From contig JAAXWC010000012.1 in assembly GCA_013335175.1 (NCBI GenBank), positions 1-40,896 on the forward strand: 40,896 nt of DNA, read 5' to 3'. Shown here in pieces: positions 32,967 to 40,896 of this stretch (positions are counted from its first letter, which is position 1; each line of letters begins with the position of its first letter). The notes under the pieces were generated by a model that saw only the letters and a list, made by a program, of their open reading frames with translations, was not told the DNA's origin and did no database searches. The translations under genes and the position numbers were made by a program. The stretch comes from Candidatus Roizmanbacteria bacterium (GTDB taxonomy: Bacteria > Patescibacteriota > Microgenomatia > UBA1406 > GWC2-37-13).

Positions 32967-33017
32967 GATACTATCATTTTATTATCAGTTCCATGTGTGT
33001 AAGGAGGTGAATTAATC

Positions 33018-33290
33018 ATGACAAAAGCTGATTTAATAGCTCAGGTAGCAAAGAAAGCAGGACTCACCTCCAAAGCTGCAAAAGACGCTGTTGGTGCAGT
33101 TTTCGGTTCTGTTACAGACGCTTTAAAACGGAACGAAAAAGTCGTCGTTACAGGATTTGGAACCTTTATTGTTCGTAAACGAGCAACTCGAAAAGGAAGA
33201 AATCCTCAGACCGGTGCAGAGATTCAAATCCCAGCAACCAGAACTCCTGGTTTCACTGCGGGCAAAAGTTTGAAACGCATCATTAAATAA
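33018..33290 (+). CDS. HU-family DNA-binding protein
   Basis: 90 aa, standard HU. MTKADLIAQVAKKAG at the start, the beta-arm region FGTFIVRKRATRKGRNPQTGAEIQIPA with the arm-tip Pro in RNPQTG, and the final FTAGKSLKRIIK. It bends and compacts DNA. A strong AAGGAGGTG Shine-Dalgarno lies 9 nt before the ATG, in contrast with most genes here, which fits high expression. A terminator follows. Confidence 0.97.
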   Translation: MTKADLIAQVAKKAGLTSKAAKDAVGAVFGSVTDALKRNEKVVVTGFGTFIVRKRATRKGRNPQTGAEIQIPATRTPGFTAGKSLKRIIK

Positions 33291-33303
33291 TGATTTGGTA
33301 TAT

Positions 33304-33352
33304 ATCCCGCTGTTTTTATCACATTTATGTATAGAGACAGCGGGATTGTTTT
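33304..33352 (+). terminator. Intrinsic terminator after HU
   Basis: ATCCCGCTGT (33304-33313) pairs with ACAGCGGGAT (33337-33346), a perfect 10-bp stem, followed by TGTTTTTT. Confidence 0.92.
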
Positions 33353-33380
33353 TTATAAAACTTTTTGGTATCATTACAAA

Positions 33381-33920
33381 ATGAATCTCAGGGTTCTTCT
33401 CTTGTTTTTACTCATTATTGGTCCATTCTTTTTGGGGCTCAACATACCTCTCTCTTACTCTCAACAACCTACGCCTTTTGGGCAAAAAATTGTTTATGAG
33501 CTTCCCTATCCAGGACTTACTCCAGACAGTCCGTTTTATTGGATGAAATCGGTCCGAGATATGTGTACCGATTTTTTTACCCGGGATTTATTAAAAAAAT
33601 CTGAACTTTATCTTCATCTTTCCGATAAACGAATCGCTATGGCTATAACGCTTGCAAAACAAGGAAAAAATAAATTAGCAATCTCCACGGTAAAGGAAGC
33701 AGAGGAGCTCGCAGCGAAAATTCCCAATCTCTTTGTTGAATCAAAAAAACAAGGAGCAAATCCTTCGGGGGAGCTTATCTCTCGCGTGAAACTGAGCGCT
33801 GAAAAACATAAGGAGCTTATAGAAGAGTTAAAACGCACCCTTCCTCAAGGGGAGGCGGAACTGTTGCAAAGTGCTCTCGATCTGAATCAAAAAACGGAAT
33901 CAGATCTAAAACGTTTTTAA
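33381..33920 (+). CDS. Secreted DUF5667-like protein
   Basis: 179 aa from the ATG at 33381; TATCAT (33369-33374) ends 6 nt before it, and this start gives a clear signal peptide (MNLRVLLLFLLIIG to about residue 26). The longer frame from 33327 would begin inside the HU terminator region. After the signal comes YELPYPGLTPDSPFYWMKSVRD, the motif of DUF5667 proteins widespread in Patescibacteria, then helical repeats rich in Lys, Glu and Leu. Function unknown; an extracytoplasmic helical protein is expected. Confidence 0.75.
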   Translation: MNLRVLLLFLLIIGPFFLGLNIPLSYSQQPTPFGQKIVYELPYPGLTPDSPFYWMKSVRDMCTDFFTRDLLKKSELYLHLSDKRIAMAITLAKQGKNKLAISTVKEAEELAAKIPNLFVESKKQGANPSGELISRVKLSAEKHKELIEELKRTLPQGEAELLQSALDLNQKTESDLKRF

Positions 33921-33930
33921 AAAAGACAGG

Positions 33931-33959
33931 TTGTATTTTTCTACTTGTTTTGGTATATT
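33931..33959 (+). promoter_or_regulatory. Candidate promoter of the S1 gene
   Basis: TTGTAT (33931-33936), 17 bp, TATATT (33954-33959). The leader contains AAAGGAGG, a strong ribosome binding site. Confidence 0.6.
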
Positions 33960-33996
33960 ATGGAATCCATAAAAAATAAAGGAGGATTTATAACTC

Positions 33997-35082
33997 ATGC
34001 CAAAAAAAACAAAAACCCAAACTCAACCCGAATCCATTAACATAATGGAGTCATTACTGCAAACAGGAGGGCCAGCCCTTCTTAAAAAAGGAAACGAACT
34101 AGATGCGAAGATCATCTCACTTTCACGAAAAGCAGTCCTTTTTGATGTCGGTGCAAAAGCCTATGCAGTACTCGGGGATAAAGAAGTGAAGGAAATCTCT
34201 ACATATCTTCCGTATTTGAATGTAGGCGACCCTGTTCATGTTCGGGTCATTTCTGAAGAATCAAAAGAAGGCTTTCCCGTTGTTTCCATGTCTAAATTCT
34301 TTGAAAAAGGGAAATGGGAGATTGTAAAAGATAAAAAGGAAAAAGAAGAAGAAATTGAGGTCGTTTGTGGCGAATACGGTAAAGGCGGCGTTTTTATAGA
34401 CTTCATGGGTATCCGCGGAGTAATTCCAAAAATTCAACTTACAGAAGACTTCTTAGATGAACCTTCGAAACTTGATGGCCAAAAGATTAAGGTAAAAGTA
34501 TTAGAGGTAGACCAAACAAAGAACCGTTTGGTTGTTTCCCAGAAAGCGTCTGCTTTGAAAATTTCACAAAAAGAACTTCATGAGCGTTTTGAAGCGATAA
34601 AAGACAATGAAGAATATGAAGCAAAGGTACTTGGTGTATCTGAATTTGGTATTTTCTGTGAGGTAAACGGAGTGGAAGGACTTATTCATATTTCAGAAAT
34701 TTCATGGGAAAAAGTAACGGATGCAACTTCTTATGTACGTCAGGGGGAGACGATTAAAGTATTGGTCGTTGAGAAAAATGAAGGCGATTTGAAACTAAAT
34801 CTTTCCTTGAAACGTTTAATGAAAGATCCATGGGATGAAATCGAAGAAAAATATCCAAAGGACAAAGAAATTCAAGGAGAAATAATTCGTAAAGAACGCT
34901 ATGGGTACTTTGTACGATTAGAACCAGGAGTAGAGGGACTTATTCATGTGAGTAAACTCAGTGGAGAAGAAACTCTCGAAATTGGTGATAAAGTAAAGGT
35001 ATTCGTAGAACGAATTAGTAAAAAAGATCGTAAAATGAGTTTGTTATTGCCTCAGACGGAAAAGCCAATTTTGTACCGTTAA
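33997..35082 (+). CDS. rpsA: S1 RNA-binding domain protein (ribosomal S1-like)
   Basis: 361 aa with four S1 OB-fold repeats, about 32-105, 118-188, 207-275 and 292-355. Repeats three and four are clearest: GIFCEVNGVEGLIHISEISW and GYFVRLEPGVEGLIHVSKLS. The first two are diverged (AVLFDVGAKAYAVLG, GVFIDFMGIRGVIPKIQL). It should bind mRNA and help the 30S subunit; this four-repeat form is common outside the Proteobacteria. It has AAAGGAGG before the ATG. With so many leaderless messages, how much S1 contributes to initiation here is open. Confidence 0.92.
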   Translation: MPKKTKTQTQPESINIMESLLQTGGPALLKKGNELDAKIISLSRKAVLFDVGAKAYAVLGDKEVKEISTYLPYLNVGDPVHVRVISEESKEGFPVVSMSKFFEKGKWEIVKDKKEKEEEIEVVCGEYGKGGVFIDFMGIRGVIPKIQLTEDFLDEPSKLDGQKIKVKVLEVDQTKNRLVVSQKASALKISQKELHERFEAIKDNEEYEAKVLGVSEFGIFCEVNGVEGLIHISEISWEKVTDATSYVRQGETIKVLVVEKNEGDLKLNLSLKRLMKDPWDEIEEKYPKDKEIQGEIIRKERYGYFVRLEPGVEGLIHVSKLSGEETLEIGDKVKVFVERISKKDRKMSLLLPQTEKPILYR

Positions 35083-35133
35083 GACTCAAATTCTCTCTTT
35101 TCTGGAAGCCACTTTTCGTGTACTATGTAATCT

Positions 35134-36018
35134 ATGGAGCAGCATCAGATTCCTCGTCAGATTACTACTTTTGAGTTCAAACTAATTGGGTTCATGACCC
35201 TTAAGCAGTTTTTGTACCTCATTATTTTTTTCCCAGCAGCTTATATTGTTTTTAGCCTTTTTCCCATACCGTTACTCAATGTACTGTTGGCGATAGTCGT
35301 GGCGGGGAGTGGAATAGCAATTGCTTTTCTCCCTATTCAAGACAGACCCATAGATGTCTGGCTCAAAAACTTATATAAACGCCTCACTTCACCGACACAG
35401 TATACGTATCATAAGAATAATCAACCGTTATATTTTCTACAAGGGCTCTATTTTCTTACTGATCCTCACAAAATCATGGCTCAGGTTGAAACAAAGGAAA
35501 AATTGCACGCGTATCTTGCTCAAACTACAAAAGCTCATCCAGCATCAAAACAAAAACAACAAATTCACGGGCTGTTGCAAAAACCAGCAGATCAACTTCA
35601 TCAGATTCCATCTTTACAACCAGTAGTACCTGCCCCCGTATCTCCACCCACATTACCTACTCAACCAGAGATCACGAATGCAACTCCGCTTCCCCCGGAA
35701 GTTCAGCCGGTACAAACGGTCCTAGCTGCCCCTCCAACAACGCCTACAAAACCGTTTTTCGTGGGAGTAGTAAAGAATAATAGAAATATTCCGCTTCCCG
35801 GAATTCTCATTTATATTAAAGATGGGCAAAATAAATCGCTTCGTTTACTAAAGAGTAATCCCCATGGATTGTTTGCGACCTTTAATCCTCTTCCAGCAGG
35901 AGAATATACCATTGAAATAAAAGATCCAAAGGGTGGGTATTTTTTTGATACAATGAAAACAAGGATCGAAAATGAAAACCCACGTCCTTTAGAATTAGTC
36001 TCAAAAGAGATGCTATAA
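35134..36018 (+). CDS. PrgI-family membrane protein with C-terminal beta-sandwich domain
   Basis: 294 aa. Residues 1-75 are PrgI-like: IPRQITTFEFKLIGFMTLKQF, then two membrane helices, and QDRPIDVWLKNLYKRL, the pattern of VirB3-like T4SS inner-membrane parts. A Pro/Gln/Thr-rich linker (about 140-205) leads to a C-terminal carboxypeptidase-regulatory/transthyretin-like fold (FVGVVKNNRNIPLPGILIYIKD, FNPLPAGEYTIEIKDP). TACTAT (35121-35126) is 7 nt before the ATG. It starts the block that goes on with two VirB4-related genes. The extra beta domain is not part of plain PrgI proteins. Confidence 0.82.
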   Translation: MEQHQIPRQITTFEFKLIGFMTLKQFLYLIIFFPAAYIVFSLFPIPLLNVLLAIVVAGSGIAIAFLPIQDRPIDVWLKNLYKRLTSPTQYTYHKNNQPLYFLQGLYFLTDPHKIMAQVETKEKLHAYLAQTTKAHPASKQKQQIHGLLQKPADQLHQIPSLQPVVPAPVSPPTLPTQPEITNATPLPPEVQPVQTVLAAPPTTPTKPFFVGVVKNNRNIPLPGILIYIKDGQNKSLRLLKSNPHGLFATFNPLPAGEYTIEIKDPKGGYFFDTMKTRIENENPRPLELVSKEML

Positions 36019-36027
36019 CTTTGTCCT

Positions 36028-36684
36028 ATGCCTATTCAAAAACCAACTTCACCAATCAAAGCCTCAACTCAATCTTTTATTGAGGTAGAGGATATACGAG
36101 ACGACATTTTGCTTTTGAAAGATTTTGCAGCTGCGAGCGTAATTGAGGTGGGGGCAGTTAATTTCTGGCTTCTTTCGCAAGAAGAACAGGTTTCTATGAT
36201 TTATTCCTATTCTAGTTTACTGAACTCACTTTCATTTCCGGTTCAGATTCTGATTTTGTCTCGCAAGATGGATGTATCTTCTTATTTGGAATATTTAAAT
36301 GGAAAGATTGCCTTGCAACGGGTACAACTCATTAAAAACAGGCTTGTTAGTTATCAGGAGTTCATCAAAAATATTGTAAAAAAGAATACGGTGTTAGAAA
36401 AACGCTTTTTCTTTGTTGTTCCCTTTACCCCATTGGAACTTGGAATTTCAGGTGTGAATACGGGATCATTAAATAAAGAATATGTTATTAATCGTGCAAA
36501 AGTTTCTTTGTACCCCAAACGGGACCATCTGCTTCGATTATTATCAAAAGTTGGTCTTCGTGCGACGGTATTACAAAAACAAGAATTAACCGAGTTGTTT
36601 TACAATTTATACAATCCTTCCGCAACGGGAAGACAATTGGCGCCTGTTGAAAGTTATACCGATGTCGTGGTAACAAGTGGATAA
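36028..36684 (+). CDS. VirB4/TraC N-terminal-like protein
   Basis: 218 aa with no signal peptide or membrane helix. It starts FIEVEDIRDDILLLKD, followed by the alternating pattern VGAVNFWLLSQEEQ, SLSFPVQILILSRKMD and FFFVVPFTPLELG, which resembles the N-terminal (TraC/CagE-like) domain of VirB4 ATPases in CPR gene clusters. It has no ATP site. TATAAC (36014-36019), overlapping the previous stop codon, ends 8 nt before the ATG. The stop lies 1 nt before the VirB4 gene. Assignment rests on context and weak pattern, so it is less firm. Confidence 0.65.
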   Translation: MPIQKPTSPIKASTQSFIEVEDIRDDILLLKDFAAASVIEVGAVNFWLLSQEEQVSMIYSYSSLLNSLSFPVQILILSRKMDVSSYLEYLNGKIALQRVQLIKNRLVSYQEFIKNIVKKNTVLEKRFFFVVPFTPLELGISGVNTGSLNKEYVINRAKVSLYPKRDHLLRLLSKVGLRATVLQKQELTELFYNLYNPSATGRQLAPVESYTDVVVTSG

Positions 36685-36685
36685 T

Positions 36686-38434
36686 ATGGGTCTTTTTAGT
36701 GGTTCAAAAAAAAATACGGGTACTATTCCTGCTTCAGTCCATAATGTCGCGGATGTTATGGCAAAGGGGAGTGTGGGTATAAAAGACATTATTGCGCCTT
36801 CGTATATTGAAGTAGATTTCTCAAACATTAAAGTAGACGATAAATACTATCGTACGTTGTATGTGGTGGGGTATCCCCGATATGTAGCTGCCAACTGGCT
36901 CTATTCTCTTATTACGTTTGATCGGCCTCTCTATATTTCCATGTATATTTACCCGACAGAGGCAAAGACAGTCCTTGAGGAACTGAAGCGAAAAATTGCA
37001 GAAATGGAAGCCACCATTGAAAATGATATTAAGGCTGGTAAGGTAGTCGACCCGTCGATTCAGGTTGCGTTAGATGACGCGATGTCATTGCAAGCAGAGT
37101 TGGCAAAAGGAGCAGAACGGTTTTTTCAGTTTGGGTTGTATATTACCATTCCCGCAGATACCTTGGAAGAGTTGAATCATACGGCAAAGGAAATTGACTC
37201 CGTGCTCTCTTCGCTGCTTATCATTTCCAAACAGGCAATTCTCGAGGCAGAAGAAGGCTTTAAATCAACGCTGCCGATGTTTTATGACAAGCTTGCGGTA
37301 TGGCGGAATATGGATACCACTTCCCTTGCCATGACCTTTCCGTTTTCCACTGCTTCCCTTACCCGAAACGAAGGAATCATGTACGGAATGAACCAACACG
37401 ACGGAAGTCTCATCATTTTTGATCGCTTTACGTTGGAAAATGCAAACTCCGTTATTTTAGGAAAATCAGGAGGAGGAAAAAGTTTCTTTGTGAAACTAGA
37501 AGCGCTCCGGTTGCTCATGATGGATGTTGAAGTAATTATTGTAGATCCGGAAAACGAATATCAAAAACTTACCAGTACCGTGGGTGGAGAGTTTGTAATT
37601 TTTTCTTCTCAGTCCCAGTATAAAATCAATCCTTTTGAACTCACCGATGAAAATCCAGAACCAGATGAACTCTCCAATAAGATTCTCAATCTCCATTCGC
37701 TCATGCGGGTTATCATGGGCGATCTTACTCCCGCGCAAGATGCTCTTTTGGATCGCGCATTGGTGCTTACCTATCGCGAAAAAGGAATTACACAAGATCC
37801 AAACACCTTTAAACTTCAACCACCGCTGTTGGAGGATTTGTACAAAATTCTATTGGGAATGGAATCTTTAGAAGGGAGAGAATTAGCAGACCGATTGGAA
37901 AAATTTGTTCGTGGTTCTGCTGCTGGCATCTTTAACCAGCAATCTAACTTTGATATTAAAAACCCGTTTACCGTGTTTGGTATTCGAGACTTGGAAGAAA
38001 ATTTGCGCCCCATTGCAATGTACATTGTCCTAGATTACATTTGGAATCGTGTTCGTAAGGACATAAAAAAACGGGTACTGGTTGTAGATGAAGCGTGGTA
38101 TTTAATCAAAAATAAAGATTCAGGAGCATATCTCCATAATTTTGCTAAACGTGCACGAAAGTATAAACTCGGTCTTACGACCATTACACAGGATGTAGAA
38201 GATTTCTTAGCAACAGATGAAGGGAAGGCAATTATTACCAACTCTAGTTTGCAAATTATTTTGAAACAATCGACTGCTGCCGTGGAAAAAATTACTGAAA
38301 CTTTTTATCTCACGGGCGGAGAAAAACACTTTCTTCTTTCTGCTGGAGTAGGAGAAGGACTTTTCTTTGCTGGACAGTCTCATGTCGGATTTCGCTGCGT
38401 TGCTTCAGAAGAGGAAAAAACAGTGATTGAGTAA
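36686..38434 (+). CDS. VirB4/TraC-family secretion ATPase
   Basis: 582 aa from the ATG at 36686; a GTG at 36677 would overlap the previous gene. N-terminal CagE/TraC domain with TLYVVGYPRYVAANWL, Walker A LGKSGGGKSFF about 260-270, VIIVDPENEYQ, GDLTPAQDALLDRAL, Walker B KRVLVVDEAWYL and the following TITQDVEDFL sensor. It powers type IV secretion or pilus machines at the inner membrane. The PrgI protein and the small N-terminal-like protein just upstream support a T4SS-like assembly, widespread in CPR and of uncertain cargo. Confidence 0.93.
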   Translation: MGLFSGSKKNTGTIPASVHNVADVMAKGSVGIKDIIAPSYIEVDFSNIKVDDKYYRTLYVVGYPRYVAANWLYSLITFDRPLYISMYIYPTEAKTVLEELKRKIAEMEATIENDIKAGKVVDPSIQVALDDAMSLQAELAKGAERFFQFGLYITIPADTLEELNHTAKEIDSVLSSLLIISKQAILEAEEGFKSTLPMFYDKLAVWRNMDTTSLAMTFPFSTASLTRNEGIMYGMNQHDGSLIIFDRFTLENANSVILGKSGGGKSFFVKLEALRLLMMDVEVIIVDPENEYQKLTSTVGGEFVIFSSQSQYKINPFELTDENPEPDELSNKILNLHSLMRVIMGDLTPAQDALLDRALVLTYREKGITQDPNTFKLQPPLLEDLYKILLGMESLEGRELADRLEKFVRGSAAGIFNQQSNFDIKNPFTVFGIRDLEENLRPIAMYIVLDYIWNRVRKDIKKRVLVVDEAWYLIKNKDSGAYLHNFAKRARKYKLGLTTITQDVEDFLATDEGKAIITNSSLQIILKQSTAAVEKITETFYLTGGEKHFLLSAGVGEGLFFAGQSHVGFRCVASEEEKTVIE

Positions 38435-38451
38435 AGCTCCTCAATTCTCGG

Positions 38452-38479
38452 TTGACATTTTTGGTTAGCCATTTACTAT
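38452..38479 (+). promoter_or_regulatory. Promoter of the PBP2 gene
   Basis: TTGACA (38452-38457), 16 bp, TACTAT (38474-38479), 8 nt to the ATG at 38488. The TTG of the longer frame is again part of the -35 box. Confidence 0.75.
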
Positions 38480-38487
38480 TATTTGGT

Positions 38488-40146
38488 ATGCGTAGACTTC
38501 CTTATATTGAAAAAGGTGATGAAGGTAATATGGAATTTGGCCTTCGTTCGCAGAATAAAAGTTTTCTCTTTATTATTCTATTTATTGGAGGAATCGGAGT
38601 ATTTCTTCTGCTTCTTTTTTTACGTCTTTTTCAATTAACGATTGTAAAGGGTGCCTATTATCGTAAATTAGCTGAAGAAAATAGGACTCGGGAAATTGTT
38701 ATTGAGGCAAAGAGAGGTACGTTATTGGACAGAAAAGGGATTGTATTAGTTCAAAATTTGTCTGCCGTTTCTTCTGATACTGAAAATAGAGAGAAGAGCA
38801 TACGAAGTTATACAGATGGAGAGGCTTTTGCTCATCTTGTCGGATATCGACAGTTGGCAGATAAGGTCGATTTCGATCGTGATCCCTGTTTAACCAAATT
38901 AAAATCCGGCGACAAAACGGGTAAAAAAGGAGCAGAGCAATTATTTGAATGTCAACTTCGTGGGAAACCAGGGAAGAAATTAGTAGAGATAGATGCAAGA
39001 GGAAGGTATCTGAATACCCTGAGTGTTGTCCCTCCCACAGAAGGACAAGCGCTCAAACTTGCAGTAGATTCAGTTCTTCAGAAAAAAGCGTACGAGTTAA
39101 TCAAGGGAAAACGAGCAGCAGTTGTGGCCTTAAAACCAAACACCGGAGAGGTGCTCATACTTGCAGCATCTCCTTCTTTCAATCCGCAATCGTTTGAAGA
39201 TGGCGCATCTGCAGATATTACCCGTTCATTTACCGACGAGACAAAACCAATGTTTAATAGAGCTTCAGAAGGAGGCTATCCACCGGGGTCTACCTTTAAA
39301 TTGGTGGTTGCTACGGGAGCAATGGAAACAAAGAAAATAGATGAATCCACGATTATAGAAGATACGGGGAGTATTAAAGCAGGCCCGATTTCATTCGGAA
39401 ACTGGTACTACTTACAGTATGGCAAGACGGAAGGGCCCGTAGATTTAGTAATGGCAATTCGAAGATCAAATGATATCTATTTTTATGAAGTGGGTGAAAA
39501 ACTTGGCCCAGAAGCAATAAAGGAGTGGGCTGAAAAATTTGGATACGAACGACAAACGGGGATTGGTATTTCAGAAATTGCGGGGTCGATTCCTTCTCCC
39601 TACTGGAAAGAAGATGTCTTAAAGGAAAAATGGTATTTAGGCGATACCTACAATCTTTCTATTGGTCAGGGGTATGTTGTATCTACTCCATTGCAGGTTG
39701 CGCAGGCAACAGCAGTTTTCGCACAAAATGGAAACTTGTGTCGTCCGCTTATGCTTCGTGCTGGATCGACTGCTGATCCTGATATTGTGCAGTATGCTAC
39801 GCCCGACTGTCATTCACTCCATATCTCTCAAAAGACATTGGATGTTATCCGGGAAGGCATGAAAGAGGCCTGTTCTACGGGGGGAACGGGCTGGCCACTA
39901 TTTGATTTCACGGTAGGTTCGAAAGAAAAAGGGGATGAGCGAAAGATACAAACAGCTTGCAAAACAGGAACTGCAGAATCGCAATCAGCCTCGGGTGTTC
40001 CTCATGCATGGTTTGCGGCTTTTGCCCCATTTGAAAATCCGGAAATAGTCTTAACAGTACTCGTGGAGGAAGCGGGACAAGGCTCTGATATCGGCGGCCC
40101 CATTGCCAAAGAAATCTTCAAAACGTATTTTGAGAGAAATGAGTAA
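38488..40146 (+). CDS. mrdA: Penicillin-binding protein 2 (class B transpeptidase)
   Basis: 552 aa from the ATG at 38488, chosen by the promoter spacing; another ATG at 38530 is possible. One N-terminal membrane helix (about 26-48), then the pedestal domain with EAKRGTLLDRKG, and the transpeptidase domain: S268-T-F-K271 in PPGSTFKL, S327-N-D in RRSNDIYFYE (the PBP2-type SxD), and K492-T-G in ACKTGTAES. It cross-links peptidoglycan during elongation. The final segment FENPEIVLTVLVEE is family-typical. Together with the SpoIID protein it shows that the cell has a wall. Confidence 0.95.
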   Translation: MRRLPYIEKGDEGNMEFGLRSQNKSFLFIILFIGGIGVFLLLLFLRLFQLTIVKGAYYRKLAEENRTREIVIEAKRGTLLDRKGIVLVQNLSAVSSDTENREKSIRSYTDGEAFAHLVGYRQLADKVDFDRDPCLTKLKSGDKTGKKGAEQLFECQLRGKPGKKLVEIDARGRYLNTLSVVPPTEGQALKLAVDSVLQKKAYELIKGKRAAVVALKPNTGEVLILAASPSFNPQSFEDGASADITRSFTDETKPMFNRASEGGYPPGSTFKLVVATGAMETKKIDESTIIEDTGSIKAGPISFGNWYYLQYGKTEGPVDLVMAIRRSNDIYFYEVGEKLGPEAIKEWAEKFGYERQTGIGISEIAGSIPSPYWKEDVLKEKWYLGDTYNLSIGQGYVVSTPLQVAQATAVFAQNGNLCRPLMLRAGSTADPDIVQYATPDCHSLHISQKTLDVIREGMKEACSTGGTGWPLFDFTVGSKEKGDERKIQTACKTGTAESQSASGVPHAWFAAFAPFENPEIVLTVLVEEAGQGSDIGGPIAKEIFKTYFERNE

Positions 40147-40210
40147 CCAGTATGTGGTAAAATATAGTGAGGCAATCAACAACTAATTTCGTTGATTCTC
40201 ATGATCTAAA

Positions 40211-40789
40211 TTGTTACACCGCATACTTAAGTCCGTAAAAGAAAAGTTCGTTTCCCATTCAGTAAGTCAATGTAATATACGTTCACTAAAAGAAGCAGAT
40301 TTAGTATCTATACGACAAATTCTCTATTTTTGGTTCGTAGATTTTCAATTATCTATTCACAATAAAAGTTATCTTTCGTTAGTTCAAGAATATTTTAAAG
40401 TTATCAAACAAAGTTTGCAGAATGACGAATGCCATTATTTCGTAGCAACTCACAAAAATACAGTAGTCGGAATTTTTGGATACACGAGTAAAATGACCTC
40501 AGAAGTCAAAGAATTGTATGTACAATTGAAATCAAAACCTCTTGACAGTGTAGTCCAAGCACGACTTTTGTTTGTCCATCATAAATATCTTCGAAGAGGG
40601 ATTGGGGAGTTACTTTTTTACTATGTCCTACGAGAAGCACATACTAATAAAAATAAAGAGTTATTATTCACCAGCACGCGGAAATGGGATCAGACAAGTT
40701 GGGGATTTTACGATCATCTTGGGCTTAAACATATCTACGAAAATGAGGAAGGTAGAGTATATTATGTAAATTTAGAGAATTTTTTTTAA
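40211..40789 (+). CDS. GNAT-family N-acetyltransferase
   Basis: 192 aa. The GNAT core is visible: YFVATHKNTVVGIFGYTS (strands 2-4), KELYVQ, ARLLFVHHKYLRRGIGELLFYYVLREA with the acetyl-CoA loop R-R-G-I-G, and GFYDHLGLKHIYENEEGRVYYV. It transfers acetyl from CoA to an unknown amine. The start is unsure: TTG at 40211 is the first codon after an in-frame stop, and the next ATG is well inside. TAAAAT near 40159 is too far for the usual leaderless spacing. Confidence 0.83.
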   Translation: MLHRILKSVKEKFVSHSVSQCNIRSLKEADLVSIRQILYFWFVDFQLSIHNKSYLSLVQEYFKVIKQSLQNDECHYFVATHKNTVVGIFGYTSKMTSEVKELYVQLKSKPLDSVVQARLLFVHHKYLRRGIGELLFYYVLREAHTNKNKELLFTSTRKWDQTSWGFYDHLGLKHIYENEEGRVYYVNLENFF

Positions 40790-40801
40790 AGATGATCCGT
40801 G

Positions 40802-40883
40802 TTGCGTGATAAAGGAATGTTACCGAACGAAAAAAAAGTCTGAGAGGGTTTGATATATTGCGTGATATAGTAGTGTTACCGAA
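40802..40883 (+). repeat. Two 26-nt direct repeats with 56-nt period
   Basis: Copies at 40802-40827 and 40858-40883 both start TTGCGTGATA and end GTTACCGAA, with 23 of 26 positions equal. The sequence between them is unrelated and A/G-rich. The window ends 13 nt after the second copy, so more copies may follow. Could be protein-binding sites or the edge of an array. Confidence 0.6.
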
Positions 40884-40896
40884 AATCATTAAAAAT

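Noticed and set aside
38452-38487. TTG start at 38452 for PBP2
   Set aside because: It is the -35 box TTGACA of the promoter that sets the ATG at 38488.
1-40896. CRISPR array or cas genes
   Set aside because: No regularly spaced repeats with unique spacers and no Cas-like protein; the two copies at the right edge are too few and unequal.
1-40896. Altered genetic code (UGA read as Gly)
   Set aside because: Conserved genes such as dnaA, recA, nrdJ and rny read through without internal UGA.

Overview
The window reads as part of a Patescibacteria (CPR) chromosome, probably Microgenomates-like. This is inferred from gene content and style: AT-rich DNA, short intergenic gaps, a PrgI/VirB4 secretion module, a DUF5667-like envelope protein, an adenosylcobalamin-dependent ribonucleotide reductase, many small proteins without recognised families, and the standard genetic code. 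I could not run any search, so family calls rest on motifs and remembered family patterns.

Layout. 0.1-3.2 kb: an unknown protein, an M20 amidohydrolase and an O-antigen-ligase-like protein. 3.2-4.1 kb: a 100-bp palindromic repeat, then two tandem small units. Each unit has the first 18 nt of tRNA-Gln, two hairpins, a promoter and a GIY-YIG nuclease gene. The array ends in an intact tRNA-Gln(CTG). 4.1-9.4 kb: two HAD hydrolases, a compact M28-like peptidase, Hsp20 under two CIRCE-like operators, uracil-DNA glycosylase, a DUF1653 protein, a fused isopentenyl phosphate kinase/IPP isomerase, and a lone receiver domain. 9.5-13.9 kb: envelope genes (acyltransferase-3, SpoIID/LytB protein with coiled coil, pilin-like protein, IPQTG-tailed protein) and comF. 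14-17 kb: DnaA boxes, dnaA, dnaN and an RNase H-like gene (origin region). 17-24 kb: a tyrosine-recombinase homologue without its catalytic tyrosine, thioredoxin, and a B12 block. That block holds nrdR, nrdJ, a PduO-type adenosyltransferase and a cobalamin riboswitch in front of an unknown zinc-ribbon protein. 24-29.6 kb: PIN nuclease, AI-2E-type membrane protein, FAD oxidoreductase, HisC-like aminotransferase, and a UbiA prenyltransferase of the decaprenyl-phosphate phosphoribosyltransferase type. 29.7-35 kb: recA, recX, RNase Y without a membrane anchor, HU, a DUF5667-like protein and an S1-domain protein. 35-40 kb: PrgI fusion, TraC/VirB4 N-terminal-like protein, VirB4 ATPase, PBP2. A GNAT protein and a 56-nt-period repeat close the window.

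The genes connect in several ways. IPK-IDI makes and interconverts IPP and DMAPP; the UbiA protein would act on polyprenyl phosphate; the O-antigen-ligase-like, acyltransferase, SpoIID and PBP2 proteins build or modify the envelope. nrdJ depends on adenosylcobalamin, which the adenosyltransferase completes from salvaged corrinoid. About twenty genes have a -10 box ending 5-8 nt before the start codon, which points to leaderless transcription as the default. Clear Shine-Dalgarno sequences appear only before hsp20, HU and the S1 gene.

The strongest leads are the tRNA-Gln/GIY-YIG tandem units, the rearranged cobalamin riboswitch and its unknown target gene, the IPK-IDI fusion, and the apparently inactive tyrosine recombinase.
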